A stretch of 64,000 nucleotides of DNA from Agaribacillus aureus. GTDB taxonomy: Bacteria; Bacteroidota; Bacteroidia; Cytophagales; Cyclobacteriaceae. The position numbers were made by a program, and so were the translations under genes. Positions 25,256 to 35,930 of this stretch are shown here, in pieces. The notes below the pieces were generated by a model. The model made no database searches. It had not been told where the DNA came from and saw only the letters and a program-made list of their open reading frames with translations. The first letter of the stretch is position 1; each line of letters begins with the position of its first letter. The stretch covers positions 1,054,001-1,118,000 of the forward strand of contig JAUJEB010000001.1 of the NCBI GenBank assembly GCA_030442055.1, read 5' to 3'.

Positions 25256-28177
25256 TTATCGGTGACAGATTCCTGCATAAGGACAAGTCTGACAGTTTTT
25301 TTCATTTTGTGTTTGTTCAAAACTATCTTTGGTTGAAAATATTTCTGCCAATAAGGCGGAGAGCTCCTGTCTGAATTCTGCTAAAAACGGCCTGGCATCA
25401 TTGATTGGAACATATTTGTTTTGGCTTTCTGACTCCCTGATTTTCAAACGCGGATCGAAGTGATCCGCAAACATCTCTTTACTGTTAAAAATTCCCGGCA
25501 TGACCGCAGAAATATCTTCGGGTTTGGATTCTGCAAACAACATACTGTAAAACAAGGTTTGCATGCCCGCTTTATTACGTTTTTCATGCCCCGCGTCAAA
25601 CAGGCTCGATATGTCTTCAATCCTCCGGTCATCTCTGCCTGTCTTGTAATCAATGACCCGCACTACAGCTTCTTTGCTATCAATTCTGTCAATTACTCCC
25701 TTCAACCCGATCATATGTTGTTTCCCTTCGATGAGAACGGGATGATCGATGTGATAGCCCTCCTCCTCATCAGCCTCCAAACCAATCACATCGAAAGGGG
25801 CATATTGCCGGTCATTTTCCAGTATTTTTTTTGCAAATTTCTTCACCATAGCCTTTGCCAGAATATTGCGGCCCTCGAATGTAAAATTTTTATGTTCCGG
25901 AATCTGGTATTGAATTTTAAAGGCCATGTTAATAGCTTCTTCTAAATTTTTTTCCAGAAAATCAAAATCACCGGCTGTTACGGCATTTTTCTTTTTCCAG
26001 TTTATGAAATGCTTGTACAGGAACTCCATTGTGTGATGTAATAAGTTCCCAAAAACTCTTGGATCGACCTCATCTTCCAGCTTCTCGGGCTCCCTGATCT
26101 GGGCAATGTGGCGCAGGTAAAACTTTAACTCGCAATCCAGATAGGTATTGATGGCCGAGGGTGTCAATCGCTTCGAAAATTCAGGCTGGTCTGCCATGAA
26201 TCTCTTCATCTCACCTTTGATCTGTTTTGATTTATTGATAGTAATGACTTTGGGTACAGGTAGCTTGACCCCATTGTTGAGCACATACTTTTGGATCTTA
26301 AAATCAGCCTCCAGTAATAATTGTTGCAAAAAGCGACTCATTTCACCTCCTATATTGATGCCGCTTTCGGTATTGTAAAACAAATGGACATTTTTGGCCC
26401 TTTGTAGCAGGCGATAAAAAAGATAGGCATAAATTGCATCCAGGTGATCGTACGTTGGCAGATCAAAAGCCTTGCGTAAATTATAGGGTATAAATGAATG
26501 CTGACCGGCCGAAGAAGGGAAGGCTCCTTCGTTCATGGACAAAATAAACACATTCTCAAAATCGAGATTACGGCTTTCCAGGACTCCCATGATCTGCAGA
26601 CCGCGCAATGGTTCCCCGCTGAAAGGCAACCTCAGTGATTGAACCATTTGACGGAATAACCGCAAAAAGGAATCAAGGGCCAGCTCAATACCCTGTTCCC
26701 GGGTTATTTCCCGAAGTCTGTTGAGTTGGGTAAAAAACTGATAGGCGTATTCCTTCTCCAGCTGATACTGGCTGTCCTCTTCATTTCCTGTGTTAATAAC
26801 CATTAATATATCCAGCAGGTAGGAGAATATCTCGCTTCCGGTTTGCAGGGTTTTAAAAATTAACGGATACAGCACCCCATCAAACTGCAGTGTTTCCGAG
26901 CTGATGAAGATTTTATTATTTCTTTCGATATCCCTGATGTTGCGCTCAGCCAGCTCGGGATCGAAGTACCTGACGTAGGGATGTTTCAGAATAGCCAGCA
27001 CCTGCCGGTGCGGAAAAAACACTTCTCCTGATTTCGTTTTCCGGAGATTAATTTGCATTTCCAGCAAATGCTCGAATAAGCTATACAAAGAGGTATTTCT
27101 CAAGGGGAATCCCATGGTAACGTTGATCCTTTCCACCTCATCGGGCAAGGAATGCAGCACGGGAAACAGTAAGTGCTCTTCCGGTAAAATGATAACCGTC
27201 TTTTCATATTGTTCCGGATGACTAAATTCCTCCTTCAGATACTGGCCAAGGATTTTGGCCTGGCCAACAGCCATCGACACCCCGGTAACCGTGATATGCT
27301 TTTCCTCCGCGTTGGTCATATGACTGGGCAAGGGCTTACTAAAACTCTCTTTGAAAGCATTTTTTTTCGCATATTCCCTAAAGAACAGACCGGCTTCCTG
27401 GTTTTTATTGCTTACGTAAAAATCATCAATATCCCAATGTACCGATGCATGCCCTTCCTTCAGAAACCAGCCTATAATTTCCTCCTCGGATTTGGTAAGC
27501 GCATTAAAGCCGGCAAATATTACCTGATCATATGGCGAGCTGAGGGTTCCGGCTTTTATTTTATCGACTACATCGCGATAAATCATACCCATATATCCGC
27601 TTTTTTCTTTTTTCAACAGCGTGGTAAACCGGTCATATAGCTCAAAAAGGATCTCCCAAATCTTAAGAAAATTTTCTTTCTCTTTTGACGGATGCTCGTG
27701 AAAATTATGCCAGAAATCAAGGATGATCTTTTTTTGCTCTTCAGTGAGGTAGTCAAATACCTGGTCGAGTTCCTTTTGCCTGCTCAGGTTCACAAACAGG
27801 TTTTTGGCGTTGACGAGATACTTATCAATATCGTCGAAATCTTTTAGTAGCATTTCACCCCAGTAAAAAAATCTGTCAAAAGCCTCCTTAACCGGGTAGA
27901 TCTTCTTGTAAAGACCAAAAAGTTTAAAGACCAATGAAAGCTTATCCAGGGGTTGGATCAAAGAGAGTGGCTGTACAAAGTCCTCCAGGCTCATAATGGC
28001 TGGTGACCAGATGGGCTTTTCCAAGTTTTCCGCAAGATATTTTCTAAAAAATAACCCGGCCCGGCGGTTGGGAAATACGATGGTAACACGGTCAAGCTGT
28101 GTGCCATGATCCCGGTAGATTTTTTCTGCCAGTTCTTCTAAAAAAGCTTTCACTCCGTTTGATTTAAATGTATTCAT
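25256..28177 (-). CDS. AddB-like subunit: inactivated helicase with PD-(D/E)XK nuclease
   Basis: The 973-residue protein has a helicase-like N-terminal half without a convincing Walker A lysine, and a C-terminal nuclease of the AddB/Cas4 type. The active-site strand is GVIDRIDSKEAVVRVIDYKTG. Four cysteines are positioned for a [4Fe-4S] cluster: one in LDCELKFYLRHIAQ, and the trio in NCQTCPYAGIC at the very C-terminus. It begins in a 4-bp ATGA overlap with the stop of the AddA-like gene. Together they should resect double-strand ends for recombination, in the role of RecBCD. Confidence 0.88.
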   Translation of the reverse strand: MNTFKSNGVKAFLEELAEKIYRDHGTQLDRVTIVFPNRRAGLFFRKYLAENLEKPIWSPAIMSLEDFVQPLSLIQPLDKLSLVFKLFGLYKKIYPVKEAFDRFFYWGEMLLKDFDDIDKYLVNAKNLFVNLSRQKELDQVFDYLTEEQKKIILDFWHNFHEHPSKEKENFLKIWEILFELYDRFTTLLKKEKSGYMGMIYRDVVDKIKAGTLSSPYDQVIFAGFNALTKSEEEIIGWFLKEGHASVHWDIDDFYVSNKNQEAGLFFREYAKKNAFKESFSKPLPSHMTNAEEKHITVTGVSMAVGQAKILGQYLKEEFSHPEQYEKTVIILPEEHLLFPVLHSLPDEVERINVTMGFPLRNTSLYSLFEHLLEMQINLRKTKSGEVFFPHRQVLAILKHPYVRYFDPELAERNIRDIERNNKIFISSETLQFDGVLYPLIFKTLQTGSEIFSYLLDILMVINTGNEEDSQYQLEKEYAYQFFTQLNRLREITREQGIELALDSFLRLFRQMVQSLRLPFSGEPLRGLQIMGVLESRNLDFENVFILSMNEGAFPSSAGQHSFIPYNLRKAFDLPTYDHLDAIYAYLFYRLLQRAKNVHLFYNTESGINIGGEMSRFLQQLLLEADFKIQKYVLNNGVKLPVPKVITINKSKQIKGEMKRFMADQPEFSKRLTPSAINTYLDCELKFYLRHIAQIREPEKLEDEVDPRVFGNLLHHTMEFLYKHFINWKKKNAVTAGDFDFLEKNLEEAINMAFKIQYQIPEHKNFTFEGRNILAKAMVKKFAKKILENDRQYAPFDVIGLEADEEEGYHIDHPVLIEGKQHMIGLKGVIDRIDSKEAVVRVIDYKTGRDDRRIEDISSLFDAGHEKRNKAGMQTLFYSMLFAESKPEDISAVMPGIFNSKEMFADHFDPRLKIRESESQNKYVPINDARPFLAEFRQELSALLAEIFSTKDSFEQTQNEKNCQTCPYAGICHR

Positions 28178-31100
28178 ACCACCTGTTCTGTCGCTTCCTC
28201 CCCGATATACAATAGATACCCCTTGATCTCAGTAAAACCCATTGCCTTTAACAGGTCTGCATATTCAATAACCTGTTGCCGGTCCCTGCTTTTTCTTTCT
28301 CCGGTTTTAAAGTCAACAATTATTGCCTGTTGTCCCCGGATCATCACCCGGTCGGGCCGGCTCATTTCGCCTGTTTTAGGCAAAATGGGCACTTCGGTTT
28401 TTACCTCCCAATCAGTGCTAAACCAGGCATCTACGGAAGGTACCTGCCATAATTTTGTAATCTTTTGATGAAGCAGGTTTTGCTCGTTTTTGCCAATCAC
28501 CCCTTCCAACAGTAAATCCTGCAGCGCCTTTTCCACGTTGTCTTTATGTTTTATTCTTGACAATAGCTCATGTATTAATAAGCCATAATTAATTTTGGAC
28601 TGTCTCTCTTCAATTACTTCGGTAAATAATTCCCCTGCCCGTTGTCTGATCGCCAATTTATGACGCCAACTGCTGGTATGATACCCATTCAACGTGATGG
28701 TACGAATTTGCTCCTTTCCCTTCTCACTGCTGCTTACATCAGCAATTGAACCTACCTTAAAGGTCGTTTGATCATCACCATCAACCTCAATCCCCATTTC
28801 AGCATCGGTGAGTATATGGTAAACCAGAGCAGCGACGTCATTTATTTTTTGCCGCGTTTGCCTGGTTTTCGACGGCTGACTGCCAAAGGCAAATAAGCCA
28901 TCTTCGGCCCTGGTAAAAGCCACATACAATAAATTGAGATTATCCATGTAAGACAAGATCATTTCCTGGTAATAGTCGGCTTTAAATACCGTATTTTTCA
29001 GATTATTAGAATATCTCAGCGGGAAATACCCGAACTTTGAAAAGGGTTCGGCAGCAGGTTTACTCCACAGAATATTACTTTTTCTGGTATCATGATCCAA
29101 TTCCCAATTCAAATAAGGGATAATCACTACTTTAAACTGCAGCCCCTTTGATTTATGGATTGTTAAAATCTGAACTGCGTCAATGTCATCGGAAACCTGG
29201 ATAGCTAACTTATGGGCATTATCCTCCCACCAACTCAAAAATGAACTTATATCGTCTTTTTCCTTGCCGGTGAAGTTTAGCACATAATCCTGAAATGCCT
29301 GGATATATGCCAGCTCTCCTGACAACTTATGGAGCTCAAATATCTCAATTAACCGCTCTACCAACTCGAATAGCGGGATTTTATTCAGTAAATTTCGCTG
29401 CTTGCGGAAAGCCTCCGGCAAATGTGCTTCCAATGTTTCTTCATCCTTTACGAATAACAAGTCATCGTTGGCAACTTCCTCATTGTTAATCACATACCGC
29501 TGGTATTCATAGGCAACCGAAACCCTTGCCACCTGATCCTGCGGATTGACGAGGTATTTGAATATGTTGATCAGCAACTGGATAGACGGCGCTGCCTGTA
29601 AAAAAAGCGCTTCGTTTGAAACCACATCATAACGGTATCCCTGCTTTGCCTGGCCTGACTGCCGAAAATCCAGCAAGAAGTCAGCGATCGCTTTTCCATC
29701 CCTGGCATTCCGAACCAGCAATGCGATATCTTTAAGGCTTACCCCCTGATCCTGCAGGTCTTCCAGGATTCCGGGAATTTGCCGATTCACCTTTTCTTTC
29801 CAACCGGTTTTGGTCCCATCCTCATCAACACTATCTTCCAGGAACGTCATATGAATACATCCCTTTTTCACCTCATCGCCGGTTTGTGTCGGTTGTTGTT
29901 TTACCTGCTGATAAGCAGCTTCTATTTTAGCCGCTTCAGGCAAAAGCTTTGCCTGTAACGGTTCGTCCTCAATTGCGGATATGATTTCAGACAACTTATT
30001 CTTCAGCAATTCCGCCGCTGTGGCAAAAAGTTGATTGTTAAATGTGACCACATAATATTTACTGCGAAAGTTATGTGCCAATTCAGCCGCCTGGATGTAA
30101 CCCTCCGGTATCTCATTTTGAATGCCATCCAGCAACAATTTCCAATCGCCTCCCCGCCAGCGGTAAATTGATTGCTTCACATCACCTACCACCATATTGC
30201 TGTAGCCCTCGGCCAGACTATTCTCTACCAAAGGTTTAAAATTTTGCCACTGAAACCCCGAGGTATCCTGAAATTCATCGATCAGGAAGTGGTGGTAAAA
30301 AGAACCGACTTTTTCGTAAATAAACGGGCTGTCGTTATCATCAATAATTTCTTTCAAAAAATGGGCGGCATCGGAGATGAGCATCACATCATTTTCTTGC
30401 TTGTATTCCCTGAGCTTCCTGGTGATATCGGAAAGAATGCCGTAGGTATACAGATTTCGGAGCACTTCACGAGCCGACTCATAAAAGAAAAATTGCTTGT
30501 GGTAGTAGTCTACCGCGTCATTTAACCAGGCAATGAGCCCTGCTTCTACTGCCTGCAGAATAATTTCCTTTTTTGGGGAGGTCTTACTATACCACGCTTC
30601 CACATTGTCCAGTGCCAGTAACACCCGGTTTTTGGGTTCATAATCATTCCCTTCCACCAGGCGGTTAAAATAATTGGCTACTCCTGTCTTACCATAGGCA
30701 AAATCGCCCACTTCCAATTGGTACTGCTGCATCAACGACAACCCTTTTTCCCCCAGACCTTTCATATAATTTTCAAAAACAGCTATTATCTGTCGCACCT
30801 CTTTCACTGAGGCCAGTAACCGATCCGGGGTGGCGGAAGCCTGAATCAGGCCGGGTTCAATGGTTTTAAAATGTTCCTTAAAAACCTCATAACCAAGCGC
30901 CCTGATATCATTCCGCACGTCCCAGGATTTTCCCTCGTCTACCTTTCCTTCTGAAAAACGGATCAGCCACTCGGTCAATGTTTGGTTTTCTCCAATTTCT
31001 TCCATGAGTTGGTCGATGACAACGGCCAGCACCTTTTCCTGCTCGAGCTCTAACGTAAACCCACCATAAAGCCCCACTTCCCTGCTAAAGGCCCTGATGA

Positions 31101-31443
31101 CTTTTTGGAAAAAAGCGTCGATGGTACTAACGGCGAAATTAGTATAATTATGCAGAATATTGGAAAGCACTGCCTGACAGCGGTCTTGAAACTGGGTCTT
31201 ATTGAATTGCAGATAATCCCTTAATTCACGATACATCTCATTTTGCTTTCCCCGGCTAAAATCATGTAAATAGCGCAGGATCCGGTCTTTCATTTCCCGG
31301 GTGGCCTTGTTGGTAAAGGTAACTGCCAGGATATGCCGGAAGTAGGCGGGATTGCGCAAGGCCAGCCTCAGGTAATCTTTGGCCAAAGTATAGGTCTTTC
31401 CCGAGCCGGCTGAAGAACGATATATTTTAAAGGGTTTCGGCAT
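28174..31443 (-). CDS. AddA-like UvrD-family helicase-nuclease
   Basis: The 1089-residue superfamily 1 helicase has Walker A SSAGSGKT (residues 9-16), FTNKATREMKDRI (motif Ia), LIDEFQDTS for Walker B, GDVKQSIYRWRGGD (motif III), LTIHKSKGLQFKVVIIP (motif V) and YVAFTRAEDGL (motif VI). A C-terminal PD-(D/E)XK nuclease has the motif VMIRGQQAIIVDFKTGE. It is the ATP-driven motor of the end-resection complex encoded with the AddB-like gene, which overlaps it by 4 bp. The 501 bp upstream hold no visible gene. Confidence 0.92.
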   Translation of the reverse strand: MPKPFKIYRSSAGSGKTYTLAKDYLRLALRNPAYFRHILAVTFTNKATREMKDRILRYLHDFSRGKQNEMYRELRDYLQFNKTQFQDRCQAVLSNILHNYTNFAVSTIDAFFQKVIRAFSREVGLYGGFTLELEQEKVLAVVIDQLMEEIGENQTLTEWLIRFSEGKVDEGKSWDVRNDIRALGYEVFKEHFKTIEPGLIQASATPDRLLASVKEVRQIIAVFENYMKGLGEKGLSLMQQYQLEVGDFAYGKTGVANYFNRLVEGNDYEPKNRVLLALDNVEAWYSKTSPKKEIILQAVEAGLIAWLNDAVDYYHKQFFFYESAREVLRNLYTYGILSDITRKLREYKQENDVMLISDAAHFLKEIIDDNDSPFIYEKVGSFYHHFLIDEFQDTSGFQWQNFKPLVENSLAEGYSNMVVGDVKQSIYRWRGGDWKLLLDGIQNEIPEGYIQAAELAHNFRSKYYVVTFNNQLFATAAELLKNKLSEIISAIEDEPLQAKLLPEAAKIEAAYQQVKQQPTQTGDEVKKGCIHMTFLEDSVDEDGTKTGWKEKVNRQIPGILEDLQDQGVSLKDIALLVRNARDGKAIADFLLDFRQSGQAKQGYRYDVVSNEALFLQAAPSIQLLINIFKYLVNPQDQVARVSVAYEYQRYVINNEEVANDDLLFVKDEETLEAHLPEAFRKQRNLLNKIPLFELVERLIEIFELHKLSGELAYIQAFQDYVLNFTGKEKDDISSFLSWWEDNAHKLAIQVSDDIDAVQILTIHKSKGLQFKVVIIPYLNWELDHDTRKSNILWSKPAAEPFSKFGYFPLRYSNNLKNTVFKADYYQEMILSYMDNLNLLYVAFTRAEDGLFAFGSQPSKTRQTRQKINDVAALVYHILTDAEMGIEVDGDDQTTFKVGSIADVSSSEKGKEQIRTITLNGYHTSSWRHKLAIRQRAGELFTEVIEERQSKINYGLLIHELLSRIKHKDNVEKALQDLLLEGVIGKNEQNLLHQKITKLWQVPSVDAWFSTDWEVKTEVPILPKTGEMSRPDRVMIRGQQAIIVDFKTGERKSRDRQQVIEYADLLKAMGFTEIKGYLLYIGEEATEQVV

Positions 31444-31944
31444 TTTCAGGATAGCGCTTAGTGCTTGACCGCAATGGATATGTTATTGCCTGAATTTCGG
31501 AGATTAAACTGATGATATTTTAAAAGAAAAGATGTGAGGTTTGTCATGATGCAGTTGGCTATGATTACCACGTTGTTAAGCTAATTTAATACTTTGCCGG
31601 CCAGGTTATTTTTTCCTGGATGTTTATATATTTTTAACAGTTCAATATTCATAATTGCGTTCTCCAAAAAAGTCAAATTAATCCCGTGATCTGCCCCTTA
31701 TTCGAAAACCCTTATTGAAGTTGGAAAGATGTATATTTACACTGGCATTTTCAAGTTTCGGGATATAACTTTTTATCGGCTGCCACCCATTTGATCAACG
31801 GTGTCCTGTTGAATTAGCTGCTTCTAATGCTTCACCAATACCTATACTAATCACTTTGTTAAATAAATCGTAAAACAATTCAATTAATATAGTTATCTTA
31901 TCAGGTGTTTCCTCCCATTATTTAGACATATAAAGTATGCTGTT
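31444..31944. other. 501-bp divergent intergenic region
   Basis: Between the AddA-like gene (-) and the lipoprotein gene (+). I see only a weak CCAGG/CCTGG hairpin near 31600-31620 and no protein gene, tRNA or repeat. It should contain both promoters. Confidence 0.4.
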
Positions 31945-32490
31945 ATGAAACCATTGATCCTGTTGATTATTCTTTTCCTGGGCGTTTCCTGTCATAATAG
32001 GTATAAAAAAATGTATAAAGAGGATTACAACTTAACCCCTTCTGAAAGCATCAGCATATTATCAGGGGATAATCAACAGCGTTGGAAGATCATTGAGCGA
32101 AGAGTCAACGGCCACTATACACACCTGGGGGGCTGCAAACTTGATTACAGGGCAATTTTTGATGTAAACGGAGCGTATAAACCTGGGGTGGAAGCGGGAA
32201 AAGCATTCTGTGGGGAAGCGCTTTTTCTTCAAAATACAACGGGGATGCAAGTCCCTGACGGCAAACCTTTCTCTTATTATTTCGATCAGAAAGAACCCTT
32301 TCTTTACATTAAAACAGATACAATTCTCGCCGCTTACAAGGTTTTTAAGATCGTTCCTGACACGATTATCATTGGGTCATACAGTTATGCCGAATGGGAT
32401 CCGATAAAAAATAAAACCAATAAAATGTTTGTTGTCGAGACGCTGATCCCCGAACATATTCCAAACACCACGCGCTACAAACATTTATAG
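31945..32490 (+). CDS. Hypothetical lipoprotein (lipocalin-like?)
   Basis: The 181-residue protein has a lipoprotein signal (FLGVSCH, Cys16). Beta-rich repeats (DNQQRWKIIERRVNG, CKLDYRAIFDVNG, PFSYYFDQKEPFLYIKTDT, YKVFKIVPDTIIIGSY) resemble the lipocalin-like folds found in Bacteroidota lipoproteins (moderate resemblance, no named family). Outer-membrane or inner-membrane anchoring is not decided. It is convergent with the macro-domain gene. Confidence 0.65.
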   Translation: MKPLILLIILFLGVSCHNRYKKMYKEDYNLTPSESISILSGDNQQRWKIIERRVNGHYTHLGGCKLDYRAIFDVNGAYKPGVEAGKAFCGEALFLQNTTGMQVPDGKPFSYYFDQKEPFLYIKTDTILAAYKVFKIVPDTIIIGSYSYAEWDPIKNKTNKMFVVETLIPEHIPNTTRYKHL

Positions 32491-32510
32491 CCACTATCGG
32501 TAAGTGCAAA

Positions 32511-33038
32511 TTAATGCGGCGTCTTTTTGCCGGTCAGCAATTCCTCATAAATTTCATAATTCTCCGTGTCATAGCAAACAAAATGCACGGCAATGGAGGG
32601 GTGTTCCCGCAGGAACAAGGTAACGCATTTAATAGCAATTTCCGCAGCTTTTACCTTTGGGAACCTGTATATGCCGGTACTGATATTTGGAAATGCCACC
32701 GAGGTTAAGTTATTTTCCCTGGCGAGAAGCAAGCTATTCTGGTACGCATTGTAGAGGAGTTCTTCCTCTCCCTGGCGACCATCCTGCCAGACCGGCCCGA
32801 CCGTATGAATAACAAAACGCGCCGGCAACTTGCCTGCCGTAGTGATAACGGCTTCACCAACCTTACAGCCACCTTGCTGCGACCTGATCTTGCGACAATC
32901 TTCCAATATTTCGGGGCCACCTGCCTTATGGATGGCACCATCTACACCTCCCCCACCCAACAGGCTGGTATTAGCTGCGTTGACAATGGCGTCAACTTCG
33001 ATTTTGGTGATATCACCATTTAACAGATTTATATTCAT
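32511..33038 (-). CDS. ymdB: Macro-domain O-acetyl-ADP-ribose deacetylase
   Basis: The start at 33038 gives 175 residues; an earlier in-frame start at 33062 adds 8. The signatures of the MacroD-type ADP-ribose-binding fold are present: [44 protein letters not shown] and [10 protein letters not shown]. Enzymes of this type remove the acetyl group from O-acetyl-ADP-ribose and can reverse mono-ADP-ribosylation. Neighbours give no further clue. I use ymdB because the length and motifs match the E. coli enzyme. Confidence 0.9.
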   Translation of the reverse strand: MNINLLNGDITKIEVDAIVNAANTSLLGGGGVDGAIHKAGGPEILEDCRKIRSQQGGCKVGEAVITTAGKLPARFVIHTVGPVWQDGRQGEEELLYNAYQNSLLLARENNLTSVAFPNISTGIYRFPKVKAAEIAIKCVTLFLREHPSIAVHFVCYDTENYEIYEELLTGKKTPH

Positions 33039-33088
33039 AGTCTTAATTATTGATAAACACAATAAATAACTACAATTCTTCGAAAATA

Positions 33089-33700
33089 TCAGTTTTTTCG
33101 GTCAAATGCCGCCTCCGGGATGGCCGTTGCCCCTCCGGACACGATGAATTTCATAAAATGCGTTCTGGACACATCTATGCGTTTTACACTGGATCTGGGA
33201 ACAACATAGAAGTTCCCGGAAAAATTGTAAGAATGGGGCAAATAAACGCCAACCATGTCTTCAAGCCCCAGGTTGGACAGGTTATCTTGGGTAATAAAAC
33301 CCAATCTTCGAATACCATTTTCAGGATCCATCGCCACAATAACGGGCTTATTAAATTTTTTCTGCTCACCGACAAAGGCCCCTATTAACTCTTTCAGTGA
33401 TGAATAAATAAGGCTGATAAAGGGTATTTTGAGAATTCCACGTTCAAAATACTCAAAGACTCCTTTAATCACAATCGTGGAAGTGAGATAACCCACTACC
33501 GTGATGGTACCCAAAACTATAATCAATCCCAGTCCGGGAATATTAATGGCCGGTATGAGGCCGTCCAGCCAATTTAAAGCAAAAATGATAATGTAAAGCG
33601 TTAAAGCAATTGGTGCAAGTACCAAAAGTCCTTTGAAAAAATAATTCAGGACCTTGCTGAAGGTAACTTTTTCAGGTTGGTATTTTACAGGGTGATTCAT
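33089..33700 (-). CDS. DUF502 family membrane protein
   Basis: The 203-residue protein has two hydrophobic segments (about 20-45 and 57-80) and the DUF502 hallmarks: [31 protein letters not shown] and [22 protein letters not shown]. The family is a conserved bacterial membrane protein of unknown role. It lies downstream of the nqr operon and its terminator, so it is probably separately transcribed. Confidence 0.9.
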   Translation of the reverse strand: MNHPVKYQPEKVTFSKVLNYFFKGLLVLAPIALTLYIIIFALNWLDGLIPAINIPGLGLIIVLGTITVVGYLTSTIVIKGVFEYFERGILKIPFISLIYSSLKELIGAFVGEQKKFNKPVIVAMDPENGIRRLGFITQDNLSNLGLEDMVGVYLPHSYNFSGNFYVVPRSSVKRIDVSRTHFMKFIVSGGATAIPEAAFDRKN

Positions 33701-33754
33701 TTGGTGCGTATTTAAAGTTAAATGAGTAAACGTAGATGGTCAAAAAATGATTAA

Positions 33755-33785
33755 CAAAAAAGCCCTGACTTTAAAGGCCAGGGCT
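33755..33785 (-). terminator. Terminator at the end of the nqr operon
   Basis: On the minus strand AGCCCTGg (33785 down) pairs with CAGGGCT, followed by six or seven T. It lies 27 bp past the nqrE stop and closes the operon before DUF502. Confidence 0.8.
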
Positions 33786-33811
33786 TTTTAAAAGTCTTAT
33801 AATTTATGCTG

Positions 33812-34429
33812 TCAAATTTTAATACCAATAAAAGACAGGAAACCAAGCCCCATAAGGCCGGTAATGATCATGGTAATTCCCAAACCTTTAAGAGGTGCAG
33901 GAACATTTGAATATTTGATTTTTTCTCTGATGGCAGCCAGGGCAATAATGGCTAAGAACCAGCCAATTCCCGAAGAAAACCCATAAACCGTAGCTTCAGA
34001 TAAGGTAAATTCTTTCTGCACCATAAAAAGGGAAGATCCTAAAATAGCACAGTTCACCGCAATCAGGGGCAGGAATATACCCAGGGACCCGTACAAACCG
34101 GGTGAAAATTTTTCAATAACCATTTCCACCAATTGTACCATAGCCGCGATAATGGCGATGAACATAATAAACTGGAGGAAACTAAGGTCTACACCGAGAA
34201 AATCAGCGCTGATCCAGCTTAAAGCACCTTCTTTTAATATATACTCCAGTAATATCCAGTTAACAGGAACAGTGATGGTAAGTACAAATATGACCGCCAT
34301 TCCCAAACCAAAAGCGGTAGTAACTTTCTTCGAAACAGCGAGAAAAGAACACATGCCCAAAAAATAGGCAAATACCATGTTCTCGACGAAAATTGATTTG
34401 ATACCCAGATTGAATAAACTCTCCAACAT
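33812..34429 (-). CDS. nqrE: Na+-translocating NADH:quinone reductase subunit E
   Basis: The 205-residue protein has six transmembrane segments and the typical NqrE start ([20 protein letters not shown]). With NqrD it forms the membrane cluster-binding channel pair of Na+-NQR. Spacing to nqrD is 14 bp. It is the last nqr gene: the expected nqrF is absent and a terminator follows. Confidence 0.95.
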   Translation of the reverse strand: MLESLFNLGIKSIFVENMVFAYFLGMCSFLAVSKKVTTAFGLGMAVIFVLTITVPVNWILLEYILKEGALSWISADFLGVDLSFLQFIMFIAIIAAMVQLVEMVIEKFSPGLYGSLGIFLPLIAVNCAILGSSLFMVQKEFTLSEATVYGFSSGIGWFLAIIALAAIREKIKYSNVPAPLKGLGITMIITGLMGLGFLSFIGIKI

Positions 34430-34443
34430 GATTATTTAATATT

Positions 34444-35115
34444 TTAGTGTTCTACGTAACCGTTTTTATAGCGCTGTACCCATATAATCAGCCCCAGGAT
34501 AATAAACGCACCGATAGGGCTTACCATTAATCCGTTGGCCTGATAGCTACTCCAGCCAATGGCTTCAAAAACCTTAAAATCAAAAATGGATCCCGAACCA
34601 AATAACTCACGGAAGAATGCTACTGCCAGGATAATCCACGAATAGCCAAAACCGCTTCCCAGTCCGTCCAATACCGAATCCCAGGGCTTATTGCCCATCG
34701 CAAATGCTTCAAGACGCCCCATGATGATACAATTTGTAATGATCAACCCTACGTAAACCCCTACTACCTTGGCAACATCATACAAATAGGCTCTCAGAAC
34801 CTGGTCAACCAAAATAACCAGCGAAGCTACTACCGCCAGCTGCACAATAATCCTGACACGATTGGGAATAACATTTCGCAAGATGGAAATGATTAAATTG
34901 GAAAAAACCGTCACAAAAATCACGGCCAGCGCCATTACCAAAGTAGGCATCATTTTCACTGTCACTGCCAGTGCGGAACAAATACCCAAAACCTGAATGG
35001 TAATGGGATTATCATCATCAAGCGGATCGGAAATGATCTTCCTACGCCTTTTCGAGAGCAACGATTCGGTCTCTTTTACTTCTACTTCCAGTTGTTCGAC
35101 TGTTTCCGTACTCAT
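34444..35115 (-). CDS. nqrD: Na+-translocating NADH:quinone reductase subunit D
   Basis: The ATG at 35115 (MSTETVE) is preferred to a TTG at 35127, giving 223 residues. A charged N-terminal tail (about 35 residues, longer than usual) is followed by six membrane segments with DNPITIQVLGICSALAVT, TNCIIMGRLEAFAM and GFGYSWIILAVAFFRELFG typical of NqrD. It lies 59 bp after nqrC in the five-gene operon. Confidence 0.95.
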   Translation of the reverse strand: MSTETVEQLEVEVKETESLLSKRRRKIISDPLDDDNPITIQVLGICSALAVTVKMMPTLVMALAVIFVTVFSNLIISILRNVIPNRVRIIVQLAVVASLVILVDQVLRAYLYDVAKVVGVYVGLIITNCIIMGRLEAFAMGNKPWDSVLDGLGSGFGYSWIILAVAFFRELFGSGSIFDFKVFEAIGWSSYQANGLMVSPIGAFIILGLIIWVQRYKNGYVEH

Positions 35116-35174
35116 AATATTTGGCAATAATTTTATTTAAGACTTAAATTTTAATTCTCTATCAGCTTATAAAA

Positions 35175-35930
35175 TTAGTTAAGGGCCACCGTTTCGCCCG
35201 CTTTAATTTTATCAATATATGCCTGGTAAAATTGTATATACTTCAGGATCATGTCATTGACGCCATTACCCGTCAAGGTAGCTCCCGACATGCCGTCTAC
35301 TTCGTGCTCGCCAAACAGGCTGGGATCGCCTCTTTCTCCTTTTTTCATTTCGATTCCAACCAAATTTCCGTTGGCGTCAAACAGCTTTTTAGTCTTATAC
35401 CTGTCCTTCACTTCCTTGTCTGTAATTCTGGCACCCAAACCCGGTGTTTCACCTTTGTGGTCCATCGCTATTCCCTTAACCGTGGTCAAATCCGGTGATA
35501 CTGCTATATAGCCCCAGATCTTATCCCACAGCCCATTTCCAAATAATGGAAAAATATAGGCATCGACCTTGCTGGCATCTTTTTCATTCATATATAAAAA
35601 AACAGGTAATAACATATCTTCCGGATCCTTTTTAGATTCCTTTTCGATACTGATTTTTTCGGCGATCAAAGGATTGCCGTCTTTATCGTTTTCTATCAGC
35701 TCTCCTTCCAGGTTAACCACAATGGAATTTGTTCTTGAATTGTAGGTACCAATTACATCGGTTTCCGGTGTCAACTCCATTACCGAACTAAGGATCTGTT
35801 TTTTGGTATCAAGCTCAATGGCCTTGGTCTGCATAGGTTTTAATCCGACAGCAGCAATTGAAAGCAAACCTCCCAGCACAACGGTGAGTGCTACTGAGAA
35901 TATAATGATATATAAATTAGACTGTTGCAC
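35175..35930 (-). CDS. nqrC: Na+-translocating NADH:quinone reductase subunit C (FMN)
   Basis: The 251-residue protein starts with GTG at 35930, inside the last 14 bp of nqrB. An N-terminal membrane helix anchors a periplasmic FMN domain, where the covalent FMN site is the Thr of DGMSGATLTGNG. Two longer loops (NDKDGNP, KESKKDPED) are present, as in Bacteroidota homologues. It transfers electrons within Na+-NQR. Confidence 0.95.
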   Translation of the reverse strand: MQQSNLYIIIFSVALTVVLGGLLSIAAVGLKPMQTKAIELDTKKQILSSVMELTPETDVIGTYNSRTNSIVVNLEGELIENDKDGNPLIAEKISIEKESKKDPEDMLLPVFLYMNEKDASKVDAYIFPLFGNGLWDKIWGYIAVSPDLTTVKGIAMDHKGETPGLGARITDKEVKDRYKTKKLFDANGNLVGIEMKKGERGDPSLFGEHEVDGMSGATLTGNGVNDMILKYIQFYQAYIDKIKAGETVALN